From NCBI GenBank assembly GCA_001464335.1, contig LNEV01000010.1:1-64000 (forward strand): a stretch of DNA of 64,000 bases. Reading direction: 5' to 3'. The notes beneath the pieces were generated by a model. The model worked only from the letters and a program-made list of their open reading frames with translations, did not search any database and was not told the origin of the DNA. This document shows, one piece after another, positions 1 through 10,728 of the stretch. Numbering within the stretch: the first letter of the stretch is position 1; every line of letters begins with the position of its first letter. The position numbers and the translations under genes were made by a program. This DNA is from Rhizobiales bacterium Ga0077545. Its GTDB lineage: Bacteria > Pseudomonadota > Alphaproteobacteria > Rhizobiales > Methylopilaceae.

Positions 1-78
1 TCGGGGCCCTCCTCGGGGTCTGGCACGCGATGGGGCCAGACGCTCCCTTGGCGGTTGGTTTTCCGCCGGCTTCCACAT
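1..78 (-). CDS. Possible short reading frame, cut by the left edge
   Basis: On the minus strand an ATG at 78 is preceded by GGAGG seven bases upstream, and the frame is open for all 26 codons to the window edge. The visible peptide (starting MWKPAENQ) is rich in Pro, Arg and Glu and matches no family I recognise. The DNA can also fold: a GGCGG/CCGCC hairpin and a 7-bp GTCTGGC/GCCAGAC stem lie inside it. It may therefore be part of a structured leader rather than a gene. It lies 23 bases after another tiny frame with its own ribosome-binding site. Low confidence; only sequence beyond the edge can settle it. Confidence 0.25.
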   Translation of the reverse strand, partial: MWKPAENQPPRERLAPSRARPRGGPR

Positions 79-101
79 TCTTCAGCCTCCGTTCCTGCGG
101 G

Positions 102-158
102 CTACGTCTTCCCGCATTTCCGGCCACCGCACTTCCGATCCACATCACGACGCCTCAT
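102..158 (-). CDS. Possible 18-residue leader peptide
   Basis: The sequence directly shows ATG at 158, a GGAGGG ribosome-binding site seven bases upstream and a TAG stop at 102-104. The peptide has 18 residues and is Arg/Lys-rich with two cysteines (…KCGGRKCGKT). It is the first frame downstream of the palindromic promoter-like site at 198-223, so it could be an upstream ORF controlling whatever gene lies beyond the left edge. Chance occurrence of a short ORF with a good ribosome-binding site cannot be excluded. Confidence 0.3.
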   Translation of the reverse strand: MRRRDVDRKCGGRKCGKT

Positions 159-197
159 GAAGCGCCCTCCGTGATCAGAAGCGGGGATATAGGATCA

Positions 198-223
198 TAA
201 TCCTTGTTCCAAGTCAAGGATTA
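198..223. promoter_or_regulatory. Perfect 9-bp palindrome, operator-like site
   Basis: Arms TAATCCTTG (198-206) and CAAGGATTA (215-223) are exact reverse complements around an 8-base spacer. Read on the minus strand the palindrome contains TTGACT, a possible -35 hexamer. It sits about 40 bases upstream of the first of two small minus-strand reading frames. A dyad over a -35 region is typical of a repressor or activator operator, but I do not recognise the motif. The poor -10 match keeps confidence moderate to low. Confidence 0.4.
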
Positions 224-237
224 TTTTCTCTACACAG

Positions 238-350
238 CCTCGTCCTGAGCCGAGCCCGCAGGGCTCTTGTCGGAGGATGGCGGCGGCCTCTGAGCTTGCT
301 GCTTATCCTTCGACACGGCTCGTCTTCGACGAGTCCGGCTCAGGATGAGG
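238..350. repeat. REP-like intergenic inverted repeat
   Basis: Outer arms CCTCGTCCTGAGCC (238-251) and GGCTCAGGATGAGG (337-350) are inverted copies with one mismatch. A CTCGTC-TTC-GACGAG hairpin lies inside the right half (about 319-333). The left arm's first 13 bases recur exactly at 14877-14889 after trpD, which shows it is a dispersed unit. It is non-coding. Short extragenic palindromes of this general type are common in Hyphomicrobiales. Confidence 0.55.
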
Positions 351-370
351 GGGAATCTGTGAAGCTCTGG

Positions 371-526
371 CACCCCACCCCGCTCGGCTTTGCCGAGTCG
401 GCCCTCCCCATTCAGGGGAGGGAGACGACCGCCTCGCTTGCTGAATCGGCCTCGGCCTGACAGCGAGCGCCCTCTCCCTCCCCTTCATGGGGAGGGTGGC
501 CTCGCGAAAGCGAGGTCGGGTGGGGT
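371..526. repeat. Large mirrored inverted-repeat element with four nested hairpins
   Basis: The left half begins ACCCCACCCCGCTCGG and the right half ends GCGAGGTCGGGTGGGGT. Each half carries a gene-edge hairpin (CTCGG-CTTTG-CCGAG at left, CTCGC-GAAA-GCGAG at right). Each also carries a CCCTCCCC…GGGGAGGG hairpin, so the element is symmetrical about its centre near 450. Between this element and the small gene at 608-709 I see nothing else. It looks like a miniature intergenic element of the kind found in many copies in alphaproteobacterial genomes; no transposase is present. Confidence 0.6.
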
Positions 527-607
527 CCCAGCGTCTCGACGAACTGTGTGCTCACTTTAGGTCCGAAAGTGCAGTCCCACGGGAGGGAGAGGCACTGACC
601 GTCGCGG

Positions 608-709
608 TTATTGCGCGGCCCAAAAGAGATCGAGGATTTCCTGACCGAGGAGGAAGACGGCGATGACGGCCAGGACGACAATGACGTGCCATTTGTATCG
701 GAAGGCCAC
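608..709 (-). CDS. 33-residue single-pass membrane peptide
   Basis: Starts 14 bases after the kdsA stop with GTG at 709, preceded by GGAGAG six bases upstream, and ends at TAA (608-610). The peptide begins with a basic stretch (AFRYKWH), runs through about 15 hydrophobic residues (VIVVLAVIAVFLL) and ends in a short acidic/aromatic tail (GQEILDLFWAAQ). That is a classic N-in single transmembrane layout. It is probably translated from the pyrG-kdsA transcript. No family recognised. A TAG stop 27 bases upstream of the GTG rules out a longer form. Confidence is moderate because of size. Confidence 0.55.
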   Translation of the reverse strand: MAFRYKWHVIVVLAVIAVFLLGQEILDLFWAAQ

Positions 710-723
710 GCGCGTCTCTCCGG

Positions 724-1541
724 CTAGATCGATTTCGCCAGTCTATCGAAGGCGATGAGGTTTGCGAGCAGCTTTTCCATGTCGCGCAGCGCGATCATGT
801 TTGGGCCGTCGCTGGGGGCCTTGTCGGGGTCGGGATGCGTTTCGATGAAGACGCCCGCAACGCCGACTGCGACTGCCGCGCGGGCAAGGACAGGTACGTA
901 TTCACGCTGGCCGCCGGAGGACGTGCCCTGCCCGCCCGGCTGCTGCACCGAATGGGTGGCATCGAAGATGACCGGCGCGCCGGTCTCTTTGAGCACCGGC
1001 AGCGCGCGCATGTCGGAGACGAGCGTGTTGTAGCCGAAACTCACGCCGCGTTCGGTGACGAGAACGTTCGGGTTTCCGGCGCCTGTGATCTTCGTAACGA
1101 CATTCTTCATGTCCCACGGCGCGAGGAACTGGCCCTTCTTGACGTTGACCGCCCGGCCCGTTTTGGCGGCGGCGATGAGAAGATCGGTCTGGCGGCAGAG
1201 GAAGGCCGGAATCTGCAGGACATCGACGGCTTCCGCGACCGGCGCGCATTGATCTGCGTCATGGACGTCCGTCAAGACGGGAAGGCCGAGCTTTTCGCGG
1301 ATTTCGGCGAAGATCGGCAGCGCCGCCTCAAGACCGATGCCGCGCTCGGCATTGGCGGAGGTGCGGTTCGCCTTGTCAAAGCTCGTCTTGAAGACAAGCC
1401 CGATGCCGAGCCGCTGTGTGATGTCCTTCAGTGCCGAGGCGACCTCGAAGGCGTGATCGCGGGATTCGAGTTGGCAGGGACCGGCGATCAGCGCGAGCGG
1501 AAGATCGTTGCCGAAAGAGACGGAGCCGATAACAACTTGAC

Positions 1542-1545
<4 letters not shown>
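724..1545 (-). CDS. kdsA: 3-deoxy-8-phosphooctulonate (KDO-8-P) synthase
   Basis: Condenses phosphoenolpyruvate with arabinose-5-phosphate to give KDO-8-phosphate, the first committed step of the lipopolysaccharide inner-core sugar KDO, in the cytosol. About 273 residues, the usual family length. Visible signatures are IAGPCQLES near the N-terminus, [20 protein letters not shown] and [14 protein letters not shown], followed by [12 protein letters not shown] and the C-terminal [17 protein letters not shown]. The ATG at 1545 is preferred over a TTG 21 bases upstream because it matches the family start (MSQVVIG) and overlaps the preceding gene's stop as ATGA, implying translational coupling. Confidence 0.97.
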
Positions 1546-3700
<2,155 letters not shown>

Positions 3701-3763
3701 TTACCTTTCTCGCATTCATTTGACGATAGCCTCGACGCGCGGTCCAGCCGCGCGTCCACAGCA

Positions 3764-4180
3764 TTACTGAGCGGGTGCCGGAGCCGCCGGCTGCGGCGCG
3801 CCCGAAATGGGAGCCGAAGGAGCCGCCGGGACAGCGGGAGCCGCGGGGGCGCCCTGCTGTTGCTGCTTCAACGAATCCAGAAGATTGCCGCCCTCGCCCG
3901 GCAGCGGAACCGCCGCACCGGGAGGCGCCGCGCGCTGGATGATGGAGGGAGCGACGCGGTTCGTGCCGGCCGTGATCGCCAGGACGATCGAGGTGGCGAA
4001 GAACCCGGCCGCGAGCCACGCGGTGGTGGTCGTCAGCGCGTTCGCCTTGCCACGGCCCGTGAGGAAGCCGCCGCCTCCGCCGCCCATGCCAAGGCCGCCG
4101 CCTTCAGAGCGCTGGAGGAGGACGACCACGACGAGCGCGATCACGATCATCAGGTGGATGACGATAAGAACGGTATGCAT
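3764..4180 (-). CDS. secG: Preprotein translocase subunit SecG
   Basis: Small accessory subunit of the SecYEG channel in the inner membrane. 138 residues with two hydrophobic helices (about residues 3-22 and 54-72) separated by a Gly-rich loop (EGGGLGMGGGGGGFLTGRG), the diagnostic SecG pattern. The long tail after residue 80 is Pro/Ala-rich with a polyglutamine patch (LKQQQQG) and is typical of alphaproteobacterial SecG, not of enterobacterial forms. It lies between tpiA and pyrG on the same strand, the usual order in this group. Start ATG at 4180 gives the canonical MHTVLIVIHLMI beginning. Confidence 0.95.
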   Translation of the reverse strand: MHTVLIVIHLMIVIALVVVVLLQRSEGGGLGMGGGGGGFLTGRGKANALTTTTAWLAAGFFATSIVLAITAGTNRVAPSIIQRAAPPGAAVPLPGEGGNLLDSLKQQQQGAPAAPAVPAAPSAPISGAPQPAAPAPAQ

Positions 4181-4270
4181 GACGGCCGATATAAGTGAAG
4201 TCGCGGCTGATTACACCAGGGCAACGGGAAGCGCCACCCCCGGCGACATCCGCGCGCGAAGAACGATCTG

Positions 4271-5020
4271 TCAGGCCTTATACACGCCAGCGATGGAAAG
4301 GAAATCCACCGCGTTGAGACTTGCACCGCCAACCAGCGCCCCGTTGACGTTCGGCACGGCGAGAAGCTCCGCCGCATTCGAAGGCTTCACCGAGCCGCCA
4401 TAAAGGATGCGGATGGCGGCTGCCCCCTCGCCCAGCCGGTCCACAAGACTCTGGCGGATGACGGCGTGAACTTCCGCGACATCTTCCACCGTCGGCGTGA
4501 GGCCGGTTCCGATGGCCCAGACCGGCTCGTAAGCGATGACGAGATTCGCGGCGGAAGCGCCCTCGGGGAGCGAATCCCTGAGCTGCCAGCCGACGACATC
4601 GAGCGTCTGGCCGCCATCGCGTTCCTCCTGCGTCTCGCCGATGCACAGAATCGGCGTGAGCCCGGCGCGCCAGGCGGCCTTTACCTTCGCATTCACGATC
4701 TCGTTGGTCTCGCCATGATCCGCGCGCCGTTCGGAATGGCCGAGAATCACGAAACTTGCGCCGAGATCGGCCAGCATTTCGGCGGAAATGTCGCCGGTGT
4801 GCGCGCCGTCGGCGTCCGCGGCGCAATCCTGGCCGCCGAGAGCGACGACGCCTTTGGCGGCCACGGTCGCCGCATACAGCAGAGTTGCCGGCGGGAAGAT
4901 CGCCATCTCGGCGTCACCGGTGGCGCCCGAGGCCACGCCTTCCGCGACCGCGAGGACTTCGCCCAGCGAGGCCTTGAGCCCGTTCATCTTCCAGTTGCCG
5001 GCGACAAGCGGGCGTATCAT
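4271..5020 (-). CDS. tpiA: Triosephosphate isomerase
   Basis: Interconverts dihydroxyacetone phosphate and glyceraldehyde-3-phosphate in glycolysis and gluconeogenesis. 249 residues, standard length. Visible are the N-terminal VAGNWKMNG with the substrate lysine, the histidine in ILGHSERR, the catalytic glutamate in [12 protein letters not shown] near residue 165, and the phosphate-binding ILYGGSV and VGGASL near the C-terminus. A strong AGGAGG site lies about nine bases before the ATG. It is transcribed divergently from the foldase gene at 5166; secG follows after 90 bases. Confidence 0.98.
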   Translation of the reverse strand: MIRPLVAGNWKMNGLKASLGEVLAVAEGVASGATGDAEMAIFPPATLLYAATVAAKGVVALGGQDCAADADGAHTGDISAEMLADLGASFVILGHSERRADHGETNEIVNAKVKAAWRAGLTPILCIGETQEERDGGQTLDVVGWQLRDSLPEGASAANLVIAYEPVWAIGTGLTPTVEDVAEVHAVIRQSLVDRLGEGAAAIRILYGGSVKPSNAAELLAVPNVNGALVGGASLNAVDFLSIAGVYKA

Positions 5021-5165
5021 GGGCGATTCCTCCTTTAGTTCCCAGTACTAAGTGACGCTCGGCCATGCGCTGGCAAGCTTCCGGGTGATTTTATCCGGCC
5101 TCTATGCTCATGAGCCCGTCTCAGGCTATATGCCCGCAAAACCCATACCGCTCCAAGGCAGGTCC

Positions 5166-7049
5166 ATGCTCAGCTCATTGCGGAAGAAAACCGCCGGCAT
5201 CGTTATCAAGGTCATTCTTGGCCTCATCATCATCAGCTTCGCGGTCTGGGGTGTGGAAGATGCGTTCCGCATGCGCGGCTCGAACACGGTTGCCAGCGTC
5301 GGCGACACGAACATCGGCGTTCAGGCTTTCAGCGACCGCTACAACCGCACCCTCCAGACCATGGCCCAGCAGTTCGGACGTCCGCTCAGCCCGGCCGATG
5401 GCCGCTCGCTCGGCATCGACCGCCGCGTGCTCGGCGAAATGATGGCGGAAGCAACACTTCAGGAACAGGCCAAGCGGCTGAGGCTCGGTGTCTCGGAGGC
5501 CGCCATCGCCGATGCGATCATGAAGGATGAAAACTTCCGTGGGCCGAACGGACAGTTCGACGCCACGCGCTTCGACATGATCCTGCGTTCGAACAACCTC
5601 AACGAGCCGATGTATGTGGACCTCCAGCGCAACATGATGCTGCGCCAGCAGATCCTCAAAGGGCTTGTCGGCGGCGTCGCGGCGCCGCAGACGCTGACGA
5701 ACGCTGTGTTCCAGCACCAGAGCGAACGCCGCTCCGTGAATTACGTCGTGCTGCCCGGTTCGGACGGCTCCGACATCGCCGCGCCCGACGATCCGACGCT
5801 GCAGGCGTTTTTCGAGGAGCGCAAAGGCGCCTTCCGCGCGCCGGAAACGCGCGGCCTTGCCGTTCTTGCCGCGCTTCCGGGGGAACTCGCCGCCAAGGAA
5901 ACCGTCAGCGAGGAAGACCTTCAGGCGCGCTTCGAGCAGGACAAGGAGCGGCTCGGAACGCCCGAGCGCCGCACGCTGGAACGCATCACCTTCCCGACAA
6001 TCGCCGATGCCCAGGCAGCTTCCGCCAAGATCAAGGCGGGCACCAGCTTCGAAGACATCGCCGCCGAGCAGAACATTGCGGCGGGCGACATTTCGATGGG
6101 CGCCGTGGCGAAAGCCGACATTCTCGACACGAAGATCGCCGATGCGGCGTTTGCGCTCGCGCCGAACGAGATCAGCGACGCCGTCGAGGGCCAGTTCTCG
6201 AACGTCATCCTGCGCGTGACGACGATCGAGCCGGCGGTCGTTCCGGATTTTGCCGCCGTGCGGGAAGAACTCCGCAAGGACATCGCCACCCAGCGCGCCG
6301 CCGACAAGATCCTCGCGCTGCACGACGCAATCGAGGATGACCGCGCGAGCGGCATGAACCTGACGGAAATCGCGGCGAAGCATGGCCTGAGCGTGCAGAC
6401 ATTCGACGGCGTGGACGCACAGGGACAGATCGGCGCCGACCCGGTCAACGTGCCGGGAGGGCCGACCGTCATCGGGCAGGCTTTCGAGTCGGATGTCGGC
6501 GTCGAGAACAATGCCGTGCAGGTTCCGGGCGGCGGTTATGTCTGGTTCGACGTGACCAAGGTCGATACCGCGCGCGACCGCACATTCGATGAGGCGAAGG
6601 ACGAGGTGCTGAAAGCCTGGCGCCTCGAAGAAGCGCGCAAGCGGCTTGATGCGAAGGCCGAGGAGACGCTGAAAGCGCTGCAGGGCGGCTCGCTCACTCT
6701 CGCCGATCTTGCCACGCGCGAAGGCACGCAGGTGCAGACGCTGACCGAGCTCAACCGCACCGGCGGCGCGCTCGGACAAAGCGCGGGCGCGCGCATTTTC
6801 GCGACGGCGCGCAACGGCTTCGGCTCGGCCCCCGATTCGGAGGAGGGTCGCGTCGTGTTCCAGCTGGTCGGCATCGACACACCCGAACTCGATCCGGCGA
6901 GCGATGCCGCACGGCAATTGTCCGAACGCCTCGCGCAGACGCTCGATAATGACCTTGCGACGCAATATGTGACGCAGCTTCAGAACGATCTCGGCGCGAC
7001 GATCAACAACCAGACCCTCACGACCGCAATCGGCGGCGTGCAGCAGTAA
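5166..7049 (+). CDS. PpiD-like membrane-anchored peptidyl-prolyl isomerase / SurA-type foldase
   Basis: 627 residues. Starts MLSSLRKKTAGIVIK, followed by one inner-membrane helix (about residues 10-28, VIKVILGLIIISFAVWGVEDAF), then a large periplasmic part: a SurA_N-like helical domain (residues 35-190) and a parvulin-like rotamase region around residues 250-360. This layout matches PpiD, which helps newly translocated proteins fold at the SecYEG exit. The ATG at 5166 was chosen over upstream in-frame starts because it puts basic residues directly before the helix, as in PpiD, and has AAGGCAGG upstream. trpE follows after seven bases, so the two are probably co-transcribed. Confidence 0.92.
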   Translation: MLSSLRKKTAGIVIKVILGLIIISFAVWGVEDAFRMRGSNTVASVGDTNIGVQAFSDRYNRTLQTMAQQFGRPLSPADGRSLGIDRRVLGEMMAEATLQEQAKRLRLGVSEAAIADAIMKDENFRGPNGQFDATRFDMILRSNNLNEPMYVDLQRNMMLRQQILKGLVGGVAAPQTLTNAVFQHQSERRSVNYVVLPGSDGSDIAAPDDPTLQAFFEERKGAFRAPETRGLAVLAALPGELAAKETVSEEDLQARFEQDKERLGTPERRTLERITFPTIADAQAASAKIKAGTSFEDIAAEQNIAAGDISMGAVAKADILDTKIADAAFALAPNEISDAVEGQFSNVILRVTTIEPAVVPDFAAVREELRKDIATQRAADKILALHDAIEDDRASGMNLTEIAAKHGLSVQTFDGVDAQGQIGADPVNVPGGPTVIGQAFESDVGVENNAVQVPGGGYVWFDVTKVDTARDRTFDEAKDEVLKAWRLEEARKRLDAKAEETLKALQGGSLTLADLATREGTQVQTLTELNRTGGALGQSAGARIFATARNGFGSAPDSEEGRVVFQLVGIDTPELDPASDAARQLSERLAQTLDNDLATQYVTQLQNDLGATINNQTLTTAIGGVQQ

Positions 7050-7056
7050 TCCCGCG

Positions 7057-8571
7057 ATGCGCATCAAACCGGAACCCGAGAGCTTTGCGGCCGTCTATGC
7101 GGAGGGCAAACCGCAGGTCGTATGGACGACGCTGGTCGCCGACCTCGAAACGCCGGTTTCGGCCTATCTGAAACTCGCGGAAGGACGCCCGAACGCGTTT
7201 CTTCTCGAATCCGTCGAGGGCGGCGCGACGCGCGGGCGCTATTCCATGATCGGCCTCAAGCCGGATGTGATGTGGCGGTCCGACGGCCGACAGGCGTTCA
7301 CCAACCGCCGCGTCGCGACACATGCCGACGCGTTCGAGCCCGAAAGCCTCGATCCTCTTCAGTCGTTACGTGCGCTCTTGAGCGAATCCATGATCGACAT
7401 GCCGGACGACCTCCCGCCGATGGCGGCGGGCGTGTTCGGCTATCTGTCCTACGACATGGTCCGCCTGATGGAGGATCTGCCGGAGCCGAACCCGGACGTT
7501 CTGGGCGTGCCCGATGCGCTGATGATGCGCCCGACCATCATGGTGATCTTCGACGCCGTGAAGGATGAAATCACGATCGTGACGCCGGTGCGTCCGGACG
7601 CCGCCCTGAGCGCCGAAGCGGCGCTGATGCGCGCACAGGAGCGGATTTCGGATGTCGTCGATGCCCTCGACAAGCCGCTGACGAAACCGGATGCAGACGC
7701 AACCGATCATCCGCTGCCCGAACTCATCTCGAACACGTCGAAAGCCGAGTTCCTCGATATGGTGGCGCAGGCGAAGGAGTATATCGCGGCGGGCGACATC
7801 TTTCAGGTCGTGCTGTCGCAGCGCTTCGAGGCGCCGTTCGAGCTTCCGCCCTTCGCGCTCTACCGCGCACTGCGGCGCGTGAACCCGGCGCCGTTTCTCG
7901 TCTTCCTCGATTTCGGCGGCTTCCAGATCGTCTGTTCGAGCCCGGAGATTCTGGTGCGGCTGCGCGACGGTGTCGTTACGATCCGCCCGATCGCGGGAAC
8001 GCGCCCGCGCGGTGCGACGCCCGCGGAGGACCGTGAGCTGGCCGACGATCTTCTCGCCGATCCGAAGGAGCGCGCCGAACACCTGATGCTGCTCGATCTC
8101 GGCCGCAACGATGTCGGCCGGGTCGCGGAGATCGGCACGGTTGAGGTAACGGACCAGTTCTTCCTCGAATATTATTCGCATGTGATGCACATCGTCTCGA
8201 ACGTCGAAGGCAGGATCGCCGACGGGCACGATGCAATCGACGCGCTCGTCGCGGGATTTCCGGCGGGCACGGTGTCCGGCGCTCCCAAGGTTCGGGCGAT
8301 GGAAATCATCGACGAGCTGGAGAAGGAAAAGCGCGGCGTCTATGCCGGATGCGTCGGTTATTTCGGCGCGAACGGCTCGATGGACACCTGCATCGCGCTT
8401 CGGACATCGGTCATCAAGAACGGCCGGATGTACGCACAGGCCGGCGCCGGCATCGTCGCCGATTCGGTTCCCGAGAGCGAAAACCAGGAGTGCCTCAACA
8501 AGGCGCGCGCCCAGTTCCGCGCGGCCGAGGAAGCCGTGCGTTTTGCAAGCCAATCCAAACGCGGCCAATAA
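7057..8571 (+). CDS. trpE: Anthranilate synthase component I
   Basis: Converts chorismate to anthranilate, using ammonia supplied by TrpG, the first step of tryptophan synthesis. 504 residues. Signatures are LESVEGGATRGRYS (the feedback tryptophan site), IRPIAGTRPRG, LLDLGRNDVGRV, GTVSGAPKVRAMEIIDELE and GAGIVADSVPESE at the C-terminus. It begins seven bases after the foldase stop with no room for its own promoter. I see no leader peptide rich in Trp codons, so the attenuation seen in some rhizobial trpE genes is not evident here. Its partner trpG lies 4.7 kb away on the same strand. Confidence 0.98.
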   Translation: MRIKPEPESFAAVYAEGKPQVVWTTLVADLETPVSAYLKLAEGRPNAFLLESVEGGATRGRYSMIGLKPDVMWRSDGRQAFTNRRVATHADAFEPESLDPLQSLRALLSESMIDMPDDLPPMAAGVFGYLSYDMVRLMEDLPEPNPDVLGVPDALMMRPTIMVIFDAVKDEITIVTPVRPDAALSAEAALMRAQERISDVVDALDKPLTKPDADATDHPLPELISNTSKAEFLDMVAQAKEYIAAGDIFQVVLSQRFEAPFELPPFALYRALRRVNPAPFLVFLDFGGFQIVCSSPEILVRLRDGVVTIRPIAGTRPRGATPAEDRELADDLLADPKERAEHLMLLDLGRNDVGRVAEIGTVEVTDQFFLEYYSHVMHIVSNVEGRIADGHDAIDALVAGFPAGTVSGAPKVRAMEIIDELEKEKRGVYAGCVGYFGANGSMDTCIALRTSVIKNGRMYAQAGAGIVADSVPESENQECLNKARAQFRAAEEAVRFASQSKRGQ

Positions 8572-8689
8572 AGCGCCTGCGCGCCACTTATACGCGAGAT
8601 TCTGACGTCTTTCGCGCATTTCCTTTTGCCTTGCCGTCCCTGCCGGGCGTTCAATCCGGATCGCTTCCAACACCAACGGAGAAGCGGTC

Positions 8690-9394
8690 ATGGCAAAAGA
8701 CATCAGGGTGCCGCACAAGCTTGCGGCGGAATTTCTCGGAACGTTCTGGCTGGTTTTCGGGGGCGCGGGCAGCGCGGTTCTGGCCGCCGGGTTTCCTGAA
8801 CTCGGCATCGGCTTTGCGGGCGTTTCGCTCGCTTTCGGCCTGACGGTCCTCACGGGAGCCTATGCTTTCGGGGCGATTTCGGGAGGCCATTTCAACCCCG
8901 CCGTCTCGTTCGGCCTCACTCTGGCCGGACGCCTCCCCGCCCGCGACTTCATCCCTTATGTCATCGCCCAGCTTTTCGGCGCCATCGTCGCGGCAGCCGT
9001 GCTTTATGCTGTGGCCAGCGGCAAGCCGGACTTCCTGCCCGGCGGCTTTGCCAGCAACGGTTACGGCCCCCTGTCCCCCGGAGGCTATTCGGTCTGGTCC
9101 GCGCTCATCGTCGAGATCGTGCTGACGGCGTTCTTCATCGTCGTCATTCTCGGCACGACCCATTCTCTCGCGCCGACCGGATTTGCGCCGCTCGCCATCG
9201 GCCTTTCGCTGACGCTCATCCACCTCGTCTCGATTCCGGTGACGAACACCTCCGTCAATCCGGCGCGCTCGACCGGCGTCGCGTTCTTTGCCGACACGGC
9301 GGCCATGCCGCAGCTCTGGCTGTTCTGGGTTGCGCCGCTCATCGGGGCCGGGATCGGAGCCCTGATCTGGACGATCGTACTCGGCCGCGACTGA
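8690..9394 (+). CDS. aqpZ: Aquaporin Z family water channel
   Basis: 234 residues with six hydrophobic helices and the two half-helices bearing the paired NPA motifs: HFNPAVS near residue 67 and SVNPARS near residue 190. The arginine after the second NPA belongs to the ar/R selectivity filter. The conserved GGAGSAV and [11 protein letters not shown] context is that of AqpZ, not of glycerol facilitators, supporting a water channel of the inner membrane. GGAGAAG lies upstream of the ATG. A 118-base spacer separates it from trpE; the next gene converges with it, only one base away. Confidence 0.95.
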   Translation: MAKDIRVPHKLAAEFLGTFWLVFGGAGSAVLAAGFPELGIGFAGVSLAFGLTVLTGAYAFGAISGGHFNPAVSFGLTLAGRLPARDFIPYVIAQLFGAIVAAAVLYAVASGKPDFLPGGFASNGYGPLSPGGYSVWSALIVEIVLTAFFIVVILGTTHSLAPTGFAPLAIGLSLTLIHLVSIPVTNTSVNPARSTGVAFFADTAAMPQLWLFWVAPLIGAGIGALIWTIVLGRD

Positions 9395-9395
9395 C

Positions 9396-10565
9396 CTAAT
9401 CTTCGGCCGCGGCGAGCTGGAAACGCTCGAAGCGGCCGATTTCCTCCTCGATCATCTTCTTCCTCTCGGCGGACTTTCCGCCGATCCAGCTCCATTTTCG
9501 GATCTGGAGTTTTTTGTTCTGCCGATCGGTTTTCATGTCGATGGCCGCGACCACTTCATCGCCGATGAGAACCGGCAGCGCGAAATAGCCGAACACGCGC
9601 TTGTCGGCCGGTACATATGCCTCGAAGCGATGATCGTAGCCGAAGAACAGCGACAGGCGCTTGCGCTGGATGATCAGCGGATCGAACGGCGACAGGATAT
9701 GGACAAGCTCATTCTCCTGCCCTCGCCCGCTCTCGAGGGTTTCGGGCCGCAGCCAATGCTCCGTCCTGTCGGCGCCCTCGACGGCGACTGGGACAAGCTC
9801 CTTTTTCCGCAGCTTCTTTTCTATCAGCGCGCGGATGGCCGGTTTGCGCCGGGCATCCAGATGGCAAATTGAATCCAGGCTGACCAAGCCCTGAGCCGTC
9901 AAAGCACGATTCAGGACGTAATCGCTGATCTGTGCATCGCTCGCCGGGCGTGGCGGCTTGTCCCAGCCGAAATGGCGGTCGAACAGCTCATAGGTTTTCA
10001 GCATGCCCTGACGCGCGCTGATCGCCACGAGACCATTGTAGAAGGCGAGTTGAAGCGCGCGCTTTGTCGGTTTGCGGCTTGCCCAGGGGTGATCCTTCTC
10101 GACGAGTTCATCGTCATCGACATCGCGGATCGACAAAGGACCGTCTTTGCGAATGCGCGCGAGGGCCTTTTTGAGATCGGCCTGCGTGGCCTCCGACGCG
10201 AACCATTTGTCGGGCGTCAGGCGGTGCTGCTTCATCGCCGGCAGAAAGAAGCTGATGTCGCGCGTCGGTACATAGGCGAGCGCGTGCGTCCAGTATTCGA
10301 ACACCGTCTTGTCGACGCTCTGTGCCCTTCGCAGATCGTCGCGCCGATAATCGGGAATGCGGCTGTAGAGGATGTGGTGATGGCAACGCTCGACGACGTG
10401 GATCGTGTCGATCTGCACATAGCCGAGATGTTCGACCGCCGCTTTTGTGCTCTCGGGCCCCGCGCCGAACGGCGTGCGGAGATCGAGCCGCTGCGCATGC
10501 ATGAACATGCCCCGCGCGTCGGCTTTGGAGATTTCCGGAACGGGTCTGGCAGCTGGGCGTTTCAT
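9396..10565 (-). CDS. AlkZ/YcaQ-like winged-helix DNA glycosylase
   Basis: 389 residues of the HTH_42 family, whose studied members (E. coli YcaQ, Streptomyces AlkZ) are DNA glycosylases that unhook interstrand crosslinks or excise bulky alkyl adducts. Visible are the family opening with ARGMFMHAQRLDL, the HLGYVQIDTIHVVERCHHH block carrying the catalytic QxD-type motif (QID, near residue 52), YRRDDLRRAQSVDKTVFEYWTHALAYVP, and the C-terminal DPLIIQRKRL and FGYFALPVLIGDEVVAAIDMK. Probably cytosolic and acting on the chromosome. It stands alone, convergent with aqpZ and divergent from the hydrolase at 10729. The glycosylase role is inferred from the family. Confidence 0.88.
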   Translation of the reverse strand: MKRPAARPVPEISKADARGMFMHAQRLDLRTPFGAGPESTKAAVEHLGYVQIDTIHVVERCHHHILYSRIPDYRRDDLRRAQSVDKTVFEYWTHALAYVPTRDISFFLPAMKQHRLTPDKWFASEATQADLKKALARIRKDGPLSIRDVDDDELVEKDHPWASRKPTKRALQLAFYNGLVAISARQGMLKTYELFDRHFGWDKPPRPASDAQISDYVLNRALTAQGLVSLDSICHLDARRKPAIRALIEKKLRKKELVPVAVEGADRTEHWLRPETLESGRGQENELVHILSPFDPLIIQRKRLSLFFGYDHRFEAYVPADKRVFGYFALPVLIGDEVVAAIDMKTDRQNKKLQIRKWSWIGGKSAERKKMIEEEIGRFERFQLAAAED

Positions 10566-10728
10566 GATCGCGGTCGAGCAACCTGATCTCGCACAGTTTT
10601 CCTGTTCGTTCCAGTCGGTCCGGCGCTGTCTGTCACGAGCACTTGATCGCGCTCAACAAGCTTTGATTGGCAAAGCCCCCGGCGCTTTCGCAGGTTCGCG
10701 CCGTCTTCAACAAGCACAAGGTGATTTG

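Noticed and set aside
412..681. 89-codon minus-strand frame in the left spacer
   Set aside because: It runs straight through the mirrored inverted repeat and is Ser/Pro-rich; explained by the repeat.
6950..7056. trp leader peptide/attenuator upstream of trpE
   Set aside because: trpE begins seven bases after the previous stop; no Trp-codon-rich short frame or terminator/antiterminator pair is visible.
5175..7067. 630-codon minus-strand frame opposite the PpiD-like gene
   Set aside because: Fully antisense to a gene with signal anchor and rotamase features; Arg/Ala/His-rich composition without domains.
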